Shown: in pieces, positions 19,886-30,430 of the stretch
Numbering within the stretch: position 1 is the stretch's first letter
Layout: the number at the start of each line of letters is the position of its first letter
Assembly: GCF_003319125.1 (NCBI RefSeq)
Contig: NZ_QOHG01000004.1
Coordinates: 1-64,000, forward strand
DNA: 64,000 nucleotides
DNA from: Blastococcus sp. TF02A-26
Lineage (GTDB): Bacteria > Actinomycetota > Actinomycetes > Mycobacteriales > Geodermatophilaceae
Direction: 5' to 3'
Position numbers and translations under genes: made by a program
The notes under the pieces: model-generated
What the model was told of the DNA's origin: nothing
Database searches by the model: none
What the model saw: only the letters and a program-made list of their open reading frames with translations

Positions 19886-19942
19886 CGAGATCTGCACGGT
19901 CGTCACCGTCAACGCCTGATGCCGACGACCGTGCAGATCTCG
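19886..19942. terminator. Bidirectional hairpin with 19-bp perfect arms
   Basis: CGAGATCTGCACGGTCGTC at 19886-19904 is exactly repeated in inverted orientation at 19924-19942, around a 19-nt loop. It fills the gap between the convergent aldehyde dehydrogenase (stop 19875) and GNAT gene (stop 19950). Placement and stem strength suit a two-way terminator, although the arms are not followed by a T tract. Confidence 0.7.
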
Positions 19943-19949
19943 ACGGGGG

Positions 19950-20447
19950 TCAGGCGCGGTCGGGCAGGGCGATCCAGTCCGACCAGCTGAGGTCGCGGCC
20001 GACGTGGCGGGGACGGCGCAGCGGCCACTCGACCGCCAGCCAGCGGGGCACGAACGCGTCCAGCGCGGCCTCGACCTCGGTGCCGACCAGCCGCTCGACC
20101 ACCCACCACGAGACCTCGGCGTCGGCATCACCGGTCTTCTCCGGCGGGTCGATGTAGACGCAGCCGAGCAGCTCGGTCTCGCCCTCGTCGACCAGCGCGT
20201 AGTTGAAGCTCTCGTGCGCCTCGATCTCGCGCTCGTGCCGGGCGAGGTCCTCCCGGTCCTGTTCCTCGGTCATCGTCTCCGGTGGCCAGCCCCAGGCCGC
20301 GCCGTAGACCGCCCACAGCCGCTCCCGGTTCGCCATCACGACCGGGAAGTCGATCGCCGTGTCGGACTCGCGGATCGGGCGCAGGTGCTGGCCGGTCGGC
20401 AGGTCGGCGCGCAGCGGGTGGACGAAGTCGTCGGGGAGCCACGTCAC
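19950..20447 (-). CDS. GNAT family N-acetyltransferase
   Basis: A 165-aa protein with a GNAT-like order: LRPIRESDTAIDFPVV at the start, FNYALVDEGETELLGCVYIDPP as the central beta pair, EVSWWVVERLVGTEVE where the acetyl-CoA loop lies, and WPLRRPRHVGRDLSWSDW at the end. The usual Q/RxxGxG/A pyrophosphate loop is not clear, so activity is uncertain. It begins with GTG 20447, 27 bases after the rsmB stop. Confidence 0.7.
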   Translation of the reverse strand: MTWLPDDFVHPLRADLPTGQHLRPIRESDTAIDFPVVMANRERLWAVYGAAWGWPPETMTEEQDREDLARHEREIEAHESFNYALVDEGETELLGCVYIDPPEKTGDADAEVSWWVVERLVGTEVEAALDAFVPRWLAVEWPLRRPRHVGRDLSWSDWIALPDRA

Positions 20448-20474
20448 GGGCGGACACCGTAGCCGCCGGCGCGT

Positions 20475-21878
20475 TCAGCGGGTGCGGCGCAGCAGGGCCA
20501 TGAACATCGCGTCGGTGCCGTGCCGGTGCGGCCACAGCTGTCCGTACCGCCCGCGCTCGACGCCGGGCACCTCGGGGAACAGCGGCGCCACCGGCAGCAC
20601 CTCGACGTCCTCGCGCGCGGCCGCCGCAGCCACGACGGCCTCGGTCTCCGCAGCGTGCGGCGAGCACGTCACGTAGGCGACCACTCCCCCGGGCCGCACC
20701 GACGCCAGCGCGCTGTCGAGCAGCTCCGACTGCAGCTCGGCCAGCGGCGCGACGTCCTCGGCCGTCCGCCGCCACCGCACCTCCGGCCGACGGCGGAGCG
20801 CCCCCAACCCGGTGCACGGCGCGTCCAGCAGCACCCGGTCGAACGACCCGGCCGCCCACGGCGGCTCCCGTCCGTCGGCCACCAGCACCTCGACGTCGGA
20901 CTCGTCGCCCAGCGCCTGACGCACCAGCTCGGCGCGGTGCGGCGCGCGGTCCGCGGCCGTCAGCCGCACACCCTCCGGACGGACGGCGGCCAGCAAGCCG
21001 GACTTCCCACCCGGGCCGGCGCACATGTCCAGCCACGCAGCGTCGGGGCCCTCCAGCGGAGCGCGGGCGAGCAGCAGCGCGGCGAGCTGGCTGCCCTCGT
21101 CCTGCACGGCCGCGGCGCCGGAGCGGACCGCGGCCAGGCGACCGGGGTCTCCCCCGCCGAGGCGCACCGCGTACGGCGACCACGGTCCCGGCTCGCCGCC
21201 GGACTCCGCCACCAGCTCCTCGCGCGGCACCCGGCGGGCGACGAGGTGGACCTCGGGGGCCGCGTCGTCGGCCAGCAGCGCCGGCTCCAGCTCCGCCTCG
21301 TCGCCCAGCGCGTCGCGCCACGCCTCGACCACCCAGCGCGGGTGGTCGGTGGCCAGGGCGAGCCGCTGGTCGCCGTCGGCACCGAGCCGCTCCAGCCAAG
21401 CGGCCCGGTCACCGCCGGCGGCGACCTTGCGCAGGACGGCGTTCACCAGGCCCGAGGCCCCGGCGCCGACGATCGCACGGGTGAGGTCGACGGTCGTGTC
21501 CACCGCCGCGTGCGCCGGCACCCGCAGGTCGAGCAGCTGGTAGGCGCCCAGCCGGAGCAGGTCGAGCACCCGCGGATCGAGCTCGGTCAGCGGCCGGTCG
21601 ACCAGCGTGGCGAGGACGGCGTCCAGCGTTCCCTGGGCGCGCAGCGCGCCGTAGGCCAGCTGCGTGGTGAAGGCGGCGTCCCGCGGGTCGAGCTGCCGCT
21701 CGCGCAGCAACTGCGGCAGCAGCAGGTTCGCGTAGGCCTCCCGCGAGGAGACCGCGTCGAGCACGTCGTAGGCGGTCAGCCGGGCGCCGTCGAGCTGGGC
21801 GCGCGGACGCTGTCCCTGATGGCCCTTCGGCCGCCCGCCGGGCCGGGACCGGCCGCCGCGCCGGGGCGGACCGCTCAC
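20475..21878 (-). CDS. rsmB: 16S rRNA (cytosine-967-C5)-methyltransferase
   Basis: A 467-aa RsmB/Sun protein. The N-terminal NusB-like RNA-binding domain (about 25-165: [19 protein letters not shown]) precedes a SAM-dependent methyltransferase with [13 protein letters not shown], the catalytic Cys in [14 protein letters not shown], and the second Cys in [11 protein letters not shown] short basic Gly/Arg tail opens the protein. GTG 21878 overlaps the fmt stop as GTGA, so it is translationally coupled to fmt and def. Confidence 0.94.
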   Translation of the reverse strand: MSGPPRRGGRSRPGGRPKGHQGQRPRAQLDGARLTAYDVLDAVSSREAYANLLLPQLLRERQLDPRDAAFTTQLAYGALRAQGTLDAVLATLVDRPLTELDPRVLDLLRLGAYQLLDLRVPAHAAVDTTVDLTRAIVGAGASGLVNAVLRKVAAGGDRAAWLERLGADGDQRLALATDHPRWVVEAWRDALGDEAELEPALLADDAAPEVHLVARRVPREELVAESGGEPGPWSPYAVRLGGGDPGRLAAVRSGAAAVQDEGSQLAALLLARAPLEGPDAAWLDMCAGPGGKSGLLAAVRPEGVRLTAADRAPHRAELVRQALGDESDVEVLVADGREPPWAAGSFDRVLLDAPCTGLGALRRRPEVRWRRTAEDVAPLAELQSELLDSALASVRPGGVVAYVTCSPHAAETEAVVAAAAAREDVEVLPVAPLFPEVPGVERGRYGQLWPHRHGTDAMFMALLRRTR

Positions 21879-22804
21879 GTCCCCACCCGCTCGCCGGGCA
21901 CCGGACGCGCACCGCGCGCCCAGTCCGCCGCCGGCAGCATCCGCTTGCCCGCCGGCTGCACCTCGCCCAGCCGCACCGCGCCGCGGCCGGTGCCGACCAG
22001 CACACCGGTGGACCCCACCGACAGCTCGCCGGCCTCCAGGCCCAGCGACGTCGGCAGCGGCTCCACCGGTCCGAGGCGGAGCCGGTCGCCGCGCCACGTC
22101 GTCCACGCGCCCGGCGCCGGCGTCACCCCGCGCACCCGGCGGTCGACGACGTGCGCCGGCAGCGCCCAGTCGACCCGGGCGTCGGCGACCTCGATCCGCG
22201 GCGCCAGGCTGATGCCGTCGGTCGGCTGCGGCTGGGGCTCCAGCGCGCCGGCGGCGATGCCGTCGAGGGTGGCCAGCAGCAGCTGGGCGCCGCTCACCGC
22301 GAGCCGGTCGAGCAGGTCACCGGCGGTGTCGCGCGGTCCGATGGCCTCGGTGAGCGTGCCGTACACGGGGCCGGTGTCCAGGCCGGCCTCCAGCCGGAAG
22401 GTGCAGGCGCCGGTGATCTCGTCACCGGCCATGAGCGCGTGCTGCACCGGCGCCGCGCCCCGCCAGGCGGGCAGCAGGGAGAAGTGCAGGTTCACCCAGC
22501 CGTGCGCGGGCAGGTCCAGCGCGGCCTGCGGCACGAGCGCCCCGTAGGCGACCACCGGCGCGCAGTCGACCGCCAGGTCGGCGAGCTGCTCGAGGAACTG
22601 GGGCTCCCGCGGCGAGCGCGGCTGCAGGACCGGGATGCCCGCGGCGTCGGCCCGCTCCGCCACCGGTGAGCGGCTGAGCGAGCGGCCCCGGCCCTTGCGC
22701 GCGTCGGGCCGGGTGAGGACGGCGACGACCTCGTGGTCGGACCCCAGGAGCAGGTCCAGCGACGGGACGGCGGGCGCCGGCGTACCGGCGAAGAGGAGCC
22801 TCAG
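21875..22804 (-). CDS. fmt: Methionyl-tRNA formyltransferase, probably starting at CTG
   Basis: Formylates Met on initiator tRNA. The 309-aa protein shows [15 protein letters not shown] at the N-terminus, the catalytic block [20 protein letters not shown] and the C-terminal tRNA-binding domain. No ATG, GTG or TTG lies where the family begins. CTG 22804 gives the canonical opening (Met)-Arg-Leu-Leu-Phe, overlaps the def TGA as CTGA, and has the perfect Shine-Dalgarno GGAGGTGA seven bases upstream. The next in-frame start, ATG 22852, would run 52 bases inside def and add 16 atypical residues. Confidence 0.9.
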   Translation of the reverse strand: MRLLFAGTPAPAVPSLDLLLGSDHEVVAVLTRPDARKGRGRSLSRSPVAERADAAGIPVLQPRSPREPQFLEQLADLAVDCAPVVAYGALVPQAALDLPAHGWVNLHFSLLPAWRGAAPVQHALMAGDEITGACTFRLEAGLDTGPVYGTLTEAIGPRDTAGDLLDRLAVSGAQLLLATLDGIAAGALEPQPQPTDGISLAPRIEVADARVDWALPAHVVDRRVRGVTPAPGAWTTWRGDRLRLGPVEPLPTSLGLEAGELSVGSTGVLVGTGRGAVRLGEVQPAGKRMLPAADWARGARPVPGERVGT

Positions 22805-23334
22805 TGGGGGCTCACCTCCACGCGCGGCACCCAGGCGCCCATGCCGGCCCACTCGGCCTCGGCCAGCGCCGCGAGGGCCGCCTCGCGCGCCGCCGGGTCG
22901 AGCCGGTCGACGAAGAGCACGCCGTCGAGGTGGTCGACCTCGTGCTGGACCGCGCGGGCGAGCAGGTGCGAGCCCTCGATGCGGACCGGGTCGCCGTGCA
23001 TGTTCCAGCCGGTCGCGGCCACGTGCAGGTGCCGGCGGCAGTCGTAGGCGTAGCCCGGGATCGACAGGCAGCCCTCGGGCCCGTCCTGCTCCTCCTCGCC
23101 GACCAGCTGCACGTCGGGGTTGACCAGGTGGCCCACCTCGCCGTCCACGTGCCAGGTGAAGACCCGCAGCCCGACACCGATCTGCGGAGCCGCCAGCCCC
23201 GCTCCGCCGGCGGCGTGCATGGTGTCGACGAGGTCGGCGACCAGCGTGCGCAGCTCGGCGTCGAAGTCGACCACCGGCGCGGCCGGGGTGGTCAGCACCG
23301 GGTCGCCGTACAGCCGGATGGGGGACACGCTCAC
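22801..23334 (-). CDS. def: Peptide deformylase
   Basis: A 177-aa metalloenzyme that removes the formyl group from nascent proteins. All three motifs are intact: GLAAPQIG (motif 1), EGCLSIPG with the metal Cys (motif 2) and HEVDHLDG with the metal His pair (motif 3). GTG 23334 or GTG 23328 may start the protein. The short C-terminal tail after motif 3 ends in VEVSPH. Its stop overlaps fmt, giving the usual def-fmt pair. Confidence 0.94.
   Translation of the reverse strand: MSVSPIRLYGDPVLTTPAAPVVDFDAELRTLVADLVDTMHAAGGAGLAAPQIGVGLRVFTWHVDGEVGHLVNPDVQLVGEEEQDGPEGCLSIPGYAYDCRRHLHVAATGWNMHGDPVRIEGSHLLARAVQHEVDHLDGVLFVDRLDPAAREAALAALAEAEWAGMGAWVPRVEVSPH
22812..22819 (-). promoter_or_regulatory. 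Ribosome binding site supporting a CTG start of fmt
   Basis: On the minus strand GGAGGTGA lies inside the last codons of def, seven bases before CTG. It is a full match to the anti-Shine-Dalgarno and is correctly spaced only for the CTG. Confidence 0.65.
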
Positions 23335-23359
23335 CGGTCGATCGTAGGCGGCGGCCCGT

Positions 23360-23860
23360 TCAGTCCAGCGCGGCCGCCACCGCGGCGGCGACGTGCAGCT
23401 GCGTGGTGGGGAAGCGCGGCAGGTCGACGTCGTCCGGGCCCAGGAGCAGCTCGAGCTCGGTGCAGCCCAGGACGACGCCCTGCGCGCCCTCCCCCGCCAG
23501 CCGGGACACCACGTCCCGGACAGCATCCCGGGAGTCCTCGCGCACGATCCCGAGGCACAGCTCCTCGTAGATCACCCGGTGCACCAGCGCCCGGTCCCCA
23601 GGCCCGCGTACGACGACCTCGAGGCCGTGCCCGGCGAGCCGCTCGCGCAGGAACGGCCGCTCCATGGTGAAGGCCGTGCCGAGCAGCCCCACGGGGTCAG
23701 GCCCCCCGCACGGACGGCGTCGGCGGTGACGTCACCGATGTGCAGCAGCGGCACAACCCCGTCCTCCTCACCCCTCGCCGGCTCGGGGCGAGCCTCGGGA
23801 CGGGGCCGACGGCGCGCTGCTCTCCCAGCTCATGCCGCCGAGCAGCCCGATCGTCCGCAC
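23360..23860 (-). pseudogene. Aspartate/glutamate racemase remnant
   Basis: Pieces of one racemase remain in order. GTG 23860 encodes TIGLLGGMSWESS, the usual N-terminus. After a short unrelated stretch, VPLLHIGDVTADAVRAGGL (from about 23754) resumes near what is normally residue 110-120, so about 90 codons have been lost. A one-base deletion near 23700 then shifts the frame, and GLLGTAFTMERPFL to the C-terminus, including the second catalytic-Cys block VLGCTELELLL, continues in another frame to the TGA at 23360. The gene cannot make a working enzyme. Confidence 0.8.
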
Positions 23861-23930
23861 GGCGCCGATCTCGCCAGCCCGGTGGGAGCCGGAGGAGATC
23901 GGGTCGCCGTGCGACGGCCGGACCACCGGG

Positions 23931-24614
23931 TCAGGCGGAGAGCCGGACCGCGGACTTGGCGACCTCGATGTGCTGCGCCTGCTGGGTCAGCTGGTCGGCG
24001 CCCTCGGCCGGGTCGACCCCGACCTGGCCGGCGAAGCCCGCGTCGTGGGCCACGACGGTGCCCTCGAAGTCGACGGTGTCGCCCTCCTGGACCTGGTAGG
24101 GCGACTCGCCGGCCTCACCGGTCAGCTGCACCCACACGCGGTCGGTGTCGGAGGTACCCACCCAGAAGCCCTCGTCCGCCGGGACGGAGAGGACCTGGAC
24201 GGCCGTGCCGGTGGCCTGCTGACCGGTGACGGCAGCGAGGGCCGCGGCCGGGTCGGCCGCGGTGGCCAGCGGCAGCACGGACTGCCCACCGGCGACGACG
24301 GACCCGGGCTGCCCGGCCTCGGCGTCGCCCGCGCCGGCCGACGGGGAACCGCTCGTTGACGAACCCGATCCGGAGCCGGTGGACGACGGCGAGGAGGAGC
24401 TCTGCGTGCTCTCCGAGGTGCTGTCGGCGGCGTTGCCCTCGGAGTCGTCGTCGTCCCCGCCGCACTGGCTGAGCAGCAGCAAGAGGGCGATCAGCGCGAC
24501 CAGGAGCAGAGTGCCCAGCAGCAGGCCCTTCTTGCGGCCGCCGGACCCGCCGGCGCCGATCGGCGTCGCGCCGCGCGGGGCGCCCGTGGACGTGGGGGGA
24601 CGTGACTCACTCAC
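23931..24614 (-). CDS. Membrane-anchored hypothetical protein with Ser/Thr linker
   Basis: A 227-aa protein. Residues 1-30 are cytoplasmic and basic, and about 30-50 form one strong membrane helix ending in LLLSQCGG. About 55-95 is an acidic then Ser/Gly-rich linker, and about 105-227 is a folded extracytoplasmic domain. The strand-rich segment DRVWVQLTGEAGESPYQVQ and GDTVDFEGTVVAH recalls small OB-fold domains. The Cys after the helix is not in a convincing lipobox because the basic N-region is long. GTG 24614 has AGGAG eight bases upstream. No function is proposed. Confidence 0.75.
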   Translation of the reverse strand: MSESRPPTSTGAPRGATPIGAGGSGGRKKGLLLGTLLLVALIALLLLLSQCGGDDDDSEGNAADSTSESTQSSSSPSSTGSGSGSSTSGSPSAGAGDAEAGQPGSVVAGGQSVLPLATAADPAAALAAVTGQQATGTAVQVLSVPADEGFWVGTSDTDRVWVQLTGEAGESPYQVQEGDTVDFEGTVVAHDAGFAGQVGVDPAEGADQLTQQAQHIEVAKSAVRLSA

Positions 24615-24721
24615 TCGGCAACTCCTGGGGACCGGGCACCGCGCGGAGGAGCGGCACGACGAGATCCGCGACCCCGACCCGACGCCGGCGGCCACGCGCT
24701 CCCCGCGACGGGGGCGGGTGC

Positions 24722-24750
24722 CCTCTACCCCGAGCCGCTTACAACGTAAA
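24722..24750 (-). promoter_or_regulatory. Candidate promoter for the membrane-anchored hypothetical gene
   Basis: On the minus strand TTTACG (24745-24750) and TAGAGG (24722-24727) are separated by 17 bases in one of the few AT-richer stretches nearby, about 110 bases before GTG 24614 and just past the priA stop. The -10 lacks the final T of the actinobacterial consensus, so this is tentative. Confidence 0.35.
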
Positions 24751-24766
24751 CCGACCAGGTCACGGG

Positions 24767-26728
24767 CTAGACCAGCTCGGTCGGGTCCAGCTGCACCCGG
24801 ACGTGCTCGGCGGCCTTCTTCGCGCTGCGGACGCCCTGCACCGCGGCCAGCGCGTGCGCCAGGGCGGCGCCCTCGCCGCGGGGGGTGCGCACCAGGTACC
24901 GCTCGCGCACGCCCTCCTGGCCGGGCCTCGGCTGCTCCGGCACGGGGCCGAGCAGGTCGGCGTCGGCGGGCAGCCGCGCGGCGGCGAGGAAGTCCGCCAG
25001 CGCCTCGGGCGACCCCGACAGGGACGCCATCCGGGTGGCCGGCGGGAACCCCAGCTCCCGGCGGTCGGCCAGCTCCCGCTCGGCCAGCCAGCCCGGGTCC
25101 CAGCGGACCAGGGCCTGGACGACGGGGTGGGCGGCGTCGGCGGCGACGACGACCTGGCCGCCGGCCGACGCCGGCCGCACCAGGGTCGCCGCGTTCATCC
25201 AGCGCCGCAGGGTCTCCTCCCCTGCGCGCAGGTCGGCCCGGCCCAGCAGCGCCCAGGAGTCCAGCAGCAGCGCCGCGCCGTAGCCACCCTCGGCGACCGG
25301 TTCCGCACCCGGTGTGGCCACGACCAGCGCCGGCCCGGCCGGCACGTCGGAGAGCACCCCGGAGGTCCGGCCGGAGACCCGGACGGCGGCGCCGGGGAAC
25401 GCCCGGCCCAGCTCCTCCGCGGTCCGCGAGGCGCCGACGACGGAGGCCCGCAGCTTCGTCCCGTGGCAGTGCGGGCAGTCGAAGGTCGCGGCCGGCCGGG
25501 CACACCAGCGGCAGGCCGGCACCCGGGAACCGCCGGGACCGGGGGTCGCCGAGATGCCCAGCGGCCCGGAGCAGACGGCGCAGCGCGCGGGCGCCCGGCA
25601 GCGGTCGCAGGCGAGGCCGGGCGTGTGCCCCGACCGCGGGACCTGCACCAGCACCGGAGCGCCGGCGGCCAGGGCCTCCCGCGCGACGCGGTGGGCGAGG
25701 CTCGGGAGCCGGGCGGTGCGGGCGGCCGGGTCACGGGCCAGCTCGGAGTCCGCGCCGAGCGCCTGCACCCGCGGTGCCGCGGCGCGCAGGGACGCGCGAT
25801 CGGCGACCAGCTCGTGCGCCCAGCCGCTCTCCAGCAGCAGCGCGGCCTCGGCGGTGCGGGCCGTGGCCGCCACGACGGCGGCGCAGCCCCCCAGGTGGGC
25901 GCGGTGCACCAGCACGTCGCGGGCGTGGGCGTAGGGGCCGCGGGGTTCGGCGTGCAGGTCGTCGCCGTCGTCCCAGATGGCGACCAGGCCGAGGTCGGCG
26001 ACCGGCGCGTAGACCGCTGCCCGGGTGCCGAGGACGACCTTCGCGCTGCCGCGCGCGGCGTCCAGGAACCGCCGGTAGCGGGCGTCGGGGGCGGCGTCGG
26101 CCCGGAGGACGACGAACGAGCCCTTCGGCAGCGCCGCGCCGGCCGCGGCCTCCAGCCGGTCGAGATCCCGGCCGTCGGGGACGACGACGAGCGCGCCCCG
26201 GCCGCCCGACAGCGCGGCCCGGCACAGCTCGGCCAGCCGGGCCGGCCAGTCCTCACCGGGCAGCGCCGTCCACACCGCGCGGGCCGGCCGGCCCTCCGCC
26301 AGGGCGGTGAGCAGCGCGGGACCGGCCGGGTACCGGGCGAAGCCCGCCGGGTCCGGGGGCTCCGGCGGGAGCGGCGCCTGAGCGGGTGGGCGCTTCTCGG
26401 CCGACGCGCGGCGGGGCGGGATCGCCAGCCGCAGGACGTCGGAGAAGGTGCCGCCCCAGCGGTCGGCGACCGCCCGGGCGAGCGCCGCGACCTGTGGGGT
26501 GAGCACCGGCTCGGACGAGACGACCTTCGCCAGCGAGGCGAGCTTCCCCTGGTGCTCGGTGGTGGAGCCCAGCTCGAGCACGAAGCCGTCGACCAGCTGG
26601 CCGGCGAAGCGCACCCGCACACGGCAGCCGGGCCGCACCTCGTCGGCGAGCTCCGGTGGCACGGCGTAGTCGAACGGGCGGTCCAGGTGCGCCAGCGGCA
26701 CGTCCACGACGACCCGGGCGATCAGCAC
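24767..26728 (-). CDS. priA: Primosomal protein N' (PriA), helicase motifs degenerate
   Basis: Replication-restart protein of 653 aa. The N-terminal DNA-binding domain (VVVDVPLAHLDRPFDYAVP), the zinc-binding Cys cluster (CDRCRAPARCAVCSGPL, then ACRWCARPA and CPHCHG) and the C-terminal domain are present. No Walker A GxxGxGKT exists (the region reads TALPGEDWPARL), and the DEEH-like box reads WDDGDD. This matches actinobacterial PriA proteins, described as lacking detectable helicase domains. GTG 26728 is the start. Confidence 0.93.
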   Translation of the reverse strand: MLIARVVVDVPLAHLDRPFDYAVPPELADEVRPGCRVRVRFAGQLVDGFVLELGSTTEHQGKLASLAKVVSSEPVLTPQVAALARAVADRWGGTFSDVLRLAIPPRRASAEKRPPAQAPLPPEPPDPAGFARYPAGPALLTALAEGRPARAVWTALPGEDWPARLAELCRAALSGGRGALVVVPDGRDLDRLEAAAGAALPKGSFVVLRADAAPDARYRRFLDAARGSAKVVLGTRAAVYAPVADLGLVAIWDDGDDLHAEPRGPYAHARDVLVHRAHLGGCAAVVAATARTAEAALLLESGWAHELVADRASLRAAAPRVQALGADSELARDPAARTARLPSLAHRVAREALAAGAPVLVQVPRSGHTPGLACDRCRAPARCAVCSGPLGISATPGPGGSRVPACRWCARPAATFDCPHCHGTKLRASVVGASRTAEELGRAFPGAAVRVSGRTSGVLSDVPAGPALVVATPGAEPVAEGGYGAALLLDSWALLGRADLRAGEETLRRWMNAATLVRPASAGGQVVVAADAAHPVVQALVRWDPGWLAERELADRRELGFPPATRMASLSGSPEALADFLAAARLPADADLLGPVPEQPRPGQEGVRERYLVRTPRGEGAALAHALAAVQGVRSAKKAAEHVRVQLDPTELV

Positions 26729-26768
26729 GGCCTCAGTCTCTCCGCCGCGTCCGACATCTGGTGACGTG

Positions 26769-26835
26769 CTGGAACGGCCCCCTTCCAGGGGCCCGCCCTG
26801 AGCTTGCGAAGGGTGGGGAGGAAGGGGGTCCTTCT

Positions 26836-26838
<3 letters not shown>
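26769..26838 (-). repeat. Stop-codon-proximal compound hairpin, family A copy 3
   Basis: It begins on the metK TGA (TGAAGAAGGACCCCC). CCCCCTTCC at 26778-26786 pairs perfectly with GGAAGGGGG at 26820-26828. The distal end reads CCGTTCCAGCAC on the minus strand, as in copy 4. It lies between metK and priA. Confidence 0.75.
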
Positions 26839-28032
<1,194 letters not shown>

Positions 28033-28127
28033 GGGCACTCCCAGGGGTTCGATGGAGGATCTCGACAGACGGTGTCGCCGTGCACGGTACCGGCGGGGCA
28101 CCGCGCACGGTGACGGAGGAGGAGGGG

Positions 28128-29339
28128 TCAGCCCTGTCGGGTGACGACCGCGGACCAGATGCCGGCCGCCACGGCGTCCTTGCTGCCCGGCGGCAGCTCG
28201 GTCGCCGCGCCGTCGGACCCCAGCACGACGGCGGCGTTGTCCGGACGCCCGAACACCCGCCCGCCGGAGACGTCGTTCACCACCAGCAGGTCGCAGCCCT
28301 TGCGCGCGAGCTTGGCCCGGCCGTGGGCGAGGACGTCGCCCTCGGCATCGCCGGTCTCGGCGGCGAAGCCCACCACCAGCTGGCCGGGGCCCCGGTCCGC
28401 GACGAGTTCCACGAGCACGTCGGGGTTGCGCACCAGGGGGATCGCCGACGGCTCCGCGGCGCTGCCCTTCTTGAGCTTGGTGGTGGCCGCCGACTCCGGC
28501 CGGAAGTCGGCGACGGCGGCGCTCATGACGACCACGTCGGCCTCCTTGGCCTCCGCGCGCATCGCCGTCCGGAGCTCCTCGGCGGTACCGACCGGGACGA
28601 CCCGGACACCGAACGGGGCGTGCGCGTCGACGTTGGCGGCGACCAGCACGACCTCGGCCCCGCGCGCGGCCGCGACGCGGGCCAGGGCGAGGCCCTGCAG
28701 ACCAGACGAGCGGTTGCCCAGGTAGCGCACCGGGTCCAGTGGCTCGCGGGTCCCGCCGGCGCTGATCAGCACGCGGCGGCCGGCGAGGTCCTGGGCGAGC
28801 GCGCCCGGCCCGGCGTCCAGCACCAGCTGCGCGAGGGCGGCGATGTCCGAGGGTTCGGGGAGCCGGCCCGGGCCGGAGTCCGGGCCGGTGAGCCGGCCGA
28901 CCGCGGGCGGCAGCACGATCGAGCCGCGGCGGCGCAGCGTCGCGACGTTGTCCTGGGTGGCCGGGTGCAGCCACATCTCGGTGTGCATCGCCGGGGCGAA
29001 GACGACCGGGCAGTGCGCGGTCAGCAGCGTGGCGGTCAGCAGGTCGTCGGCCCGCCCCGCGGCCGCGCGGGCCAGCAGGTCGGCCGTCGCGGGGGCGACG
29101 ACGACGAGGTCGGCGTTCTGCCCGATGCGCACGTGCGCGACCTCGGGGACGTCGGACCAGACGTCGGTCGTGACGGGGTTCCCCGACAGCGCCTCGAAGG
29201 TCGCGGCCCCGACGAAGTGCAGGGCACTCGGCGTCGGCACGACCCGCACGTCGTGGCCGGACTCGGTCAGCGCGCGGAGCAGGAGGGCCGCCTTGTACGC
29301 GGCCACGCCACCGCTGACGCCCAGCACGATGCTGCTCAT
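28128..29339 (-). CDS. coaBC: Bifunctional phosphopantothenoylcysteine decarboxylase / synthetase
   Basis: Two coenzyme A steps in one 403-aa protein. The flavoprotein CoaC half (about 1-185) shows [16 protein letters not shown] and [16 protein letters not shown], with His where many bacteria have the Asn of the PxMNxxMW motif. The CoaB half (about 186-403) shows [21 protein letters not shown] and the Lys-rich KLKKG. ATG 29339 follows a clear hairpin (29365-29394) that separates it from rpoZ. Confidence 0.94.
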   Translation of the reverse strand: MSSIVLGVSGGVAAYKAALLLRALTESGHDVRVVPTPSALHFVGAATFEALSGNPVTTDVWSDVPEVAHVRIGQNADLVVVAPATADLLARAAAGRADDLLTATLLTAHCPVVFAPAMHTEMWLHPATQDNVATLRRRGSIVLPPAVGRLTGPDSGPGRLPEPSDIAALAQLVLDAGPGALAQDLAGRRVLISAGGTREPLDPVRYLGNRSSGLQGLALARVAAARGAEVVLVAANVDAHAPFGVRVVPVGTAEELRTAMRAEAKEADVVVMSAAVADFRPESAATTKLKKGSAAEPSAIPLVRNPDVLVELVADRGPGQLVVGFAAETGDAEGDVLAHGRAKLARKGCDLLVVNDVSGGRVFGRPDNAAVVLGSDGAATELPPGSKDAVAAGIWSAVVTRQG

Positions 29340-29364
29340 GCGCTCATCCTCCCCCAGACATGAC

Positions 29365-29394
29365 GACGCCCCCGGTCAAGGAACCGGAGGCGTC
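29365..29394 (-). terminator. Hairpin between rpoZ and coaBC
   Basis: GACGCCCCCGGT (29365-29376) and ACCGGAGGCGTC (29383-29394) form a 12-bp stem with one mismatch around a 6-nt loop. It sits 77 bases past the rpoZ stop and 26 before coaBC. There is no strong T tract, as is usual in these genomes. Confidence 0.6.
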
Positions 29395-29408
29395 ATCACA
29401 AAGTGCTG

Positions 29409-29473
29409 CTGGAACGGCCCCCTCGCAGGGGCCCGCCGCGAGCTCGCGAGCGGTGGGGGCGAGGGTCTTTCTA
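29409..29473 (-). repeat. Stop-codon-proximal compound hairpin, family A copy 4
   Basis: It begins on the rpoZ TAG. An outer CCCTCGC/GCGAGGG stem (29420-29426 with 29459-29465) encloses the 12-bp palindrome CGCGAGCTCGCG (29437-29448). The distal GGGGCCGTTCCAGCA matches copy 3 base for base. The rpoZ transcript therefore carries two stacked hairpins in its 3' region. Confidence 0.75.
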
Positions 29474-29734
29474 GTTCTCGCCGGCGGTGTGGGTCAGCAG
29501 GCCCTCGTTGATCTCGCGGAGCGCGATCGAGAGCGGCTTCTCCTGGGGCGCGGTGTCGACCAGCGGGCCGACGTACTCCAGCAGGCCCTCGGAGAGCTGG
29601 CTGTAGTAGGCGTTGATCTGCCGCGCACGCTTGGCGGCGAAGATCACCAGGCCGTACTTGCTGCTGGTGCGCTCGAGCAGCTCGTCGATCGGCGGGTTGG
29701 TGATGCCCTCGGGGGCGGGTGCGACTCCGGACAC
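29471..29734 (-). CDS. rpoZ: RNA polymerase omega subunit
   Basis: An 87-aa subunit that assists beta' assembly. [20 protein letters not shown] and the conserved [15 protein letters not shown] helix identify it, and [13 protein letters not shown] is the usual C-terminal block. GTG 29734 is the start. It follows gmk on the same strand, the standard actinobacterial mihF-gmk-rpoZ-coaBC-metK order. Confidence 0.96.
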   Translation of the reverse strand: MSGVAPAPEGITNPPIDELLERTSSKYGLVIFAAKRARQINAYYSQLSEGLLEYVGPLVDTAPQEKPLSIALREINEGLLTHTAGEN

Positions 29735-29787
29735 GGGTGGGCGTGCTCCTCAGATCATCAGCGGGAGTGGCGGCCGGTGGGCCGAAC

Positions 29788-30399
29788 TCACTCTTGTGCG
29801 CCTCCCCGGCAGAGGTCGGGCGACGGCGCAGTCAGCAATCCTACCAACTCGTCCGCGGCCCGCGATATGTCGTCGTTCACCACGACCACGTCGAACTCCC
29901 CCGCGGCGTCCAGCTCGGCCTGCGCGATGGCCAGCCGGCGCTCCTGGACCTCCGGCGGCTCGGACCCGCGGCCGGCCAGCCGGCTGACCAGGTCGGCCCA
30001 CGAGGGTGGGGCCAGGAAGACCAGCTGTGCCTCGGCGTCGCGGCTGCGCACCTGTCGCGCGCCCTGCAGCTCGATCTCCAGCAGTGCCGGGGCCCCGGCC
30101 GCCAGCCGCTCGCGGACCGGCGCCACCGGGGTGCCGTACCGGTTGCCCGCGTACTCGGCCCACTCCAGCAGACCGTCGGTGGCCACGAGCCGGTCGAACT
30201 CGGCGTCGTCGACGAAGTGGTACTGCACGCCGTCGGTCTCCCCCGGCCGAGGACGACGGGTGGTCACCGACACCGAGAGCCACACCTCGGGGTACCGGCG
30301 CCGCACCTCGGCGACGACCGTGCCCTTCCCGACCCCCGAGGGACCGGACAGCACGGTCAGTCGCGCCGGGGGCGGGCAGGCAGGAGCATCGGGCACCAC
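29788..30399 (-). CDS. gmk: Guanylate kinase
   Basis: Phosphorylates GMP to GDP. The 203-aa protein has the P-loop [35 protein letters not shown] for GMP binding, [15 protein letters not shown] and [15 protein letters not shown]. Two adjacent GTG codons (30399, 30396) can start it. It lies 31 bases after mihF and is probably in the same transcript. Confidence 0.95.
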   Translation of the reverse strand: MVPDAPACPPPARLTVLSGPSGVGKGTVVAEVRRRYPEVWLSVSVTTRRPRPGETDGVQYHFVDDAEFDRLVATDGLLEWAEYAGNRYGTPVAPVRERLAAGAPALLEIELQGARQVRSRDAEAQLVFLAPPSWADLVSRLAGRGSEPPEVQERRLAIAQAELDAAGEFDVVVVNDDISRAADELVGLLTAPSPDLCRGGAQE

Positions 30400-30430
30400 T
30401 CGTCGTCGTCCTCGTCCGGGGTCGTGCGGT

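Noticed and set aside
24226-26310. A Pro/Arg-rich 694-codon plus-strand frame opposite priA
   Set aside because: Composition is an artefact of reading GC-rich priA backwards; priA has a zinc cluster and conserved blocks on the other strand.
28033-28127. SAM riboswitch upstream of metK
   Set aside because: The gap is only 95 bp, and I see none of the conserved SAM-I, SAM-II or SAM-IV core elements.
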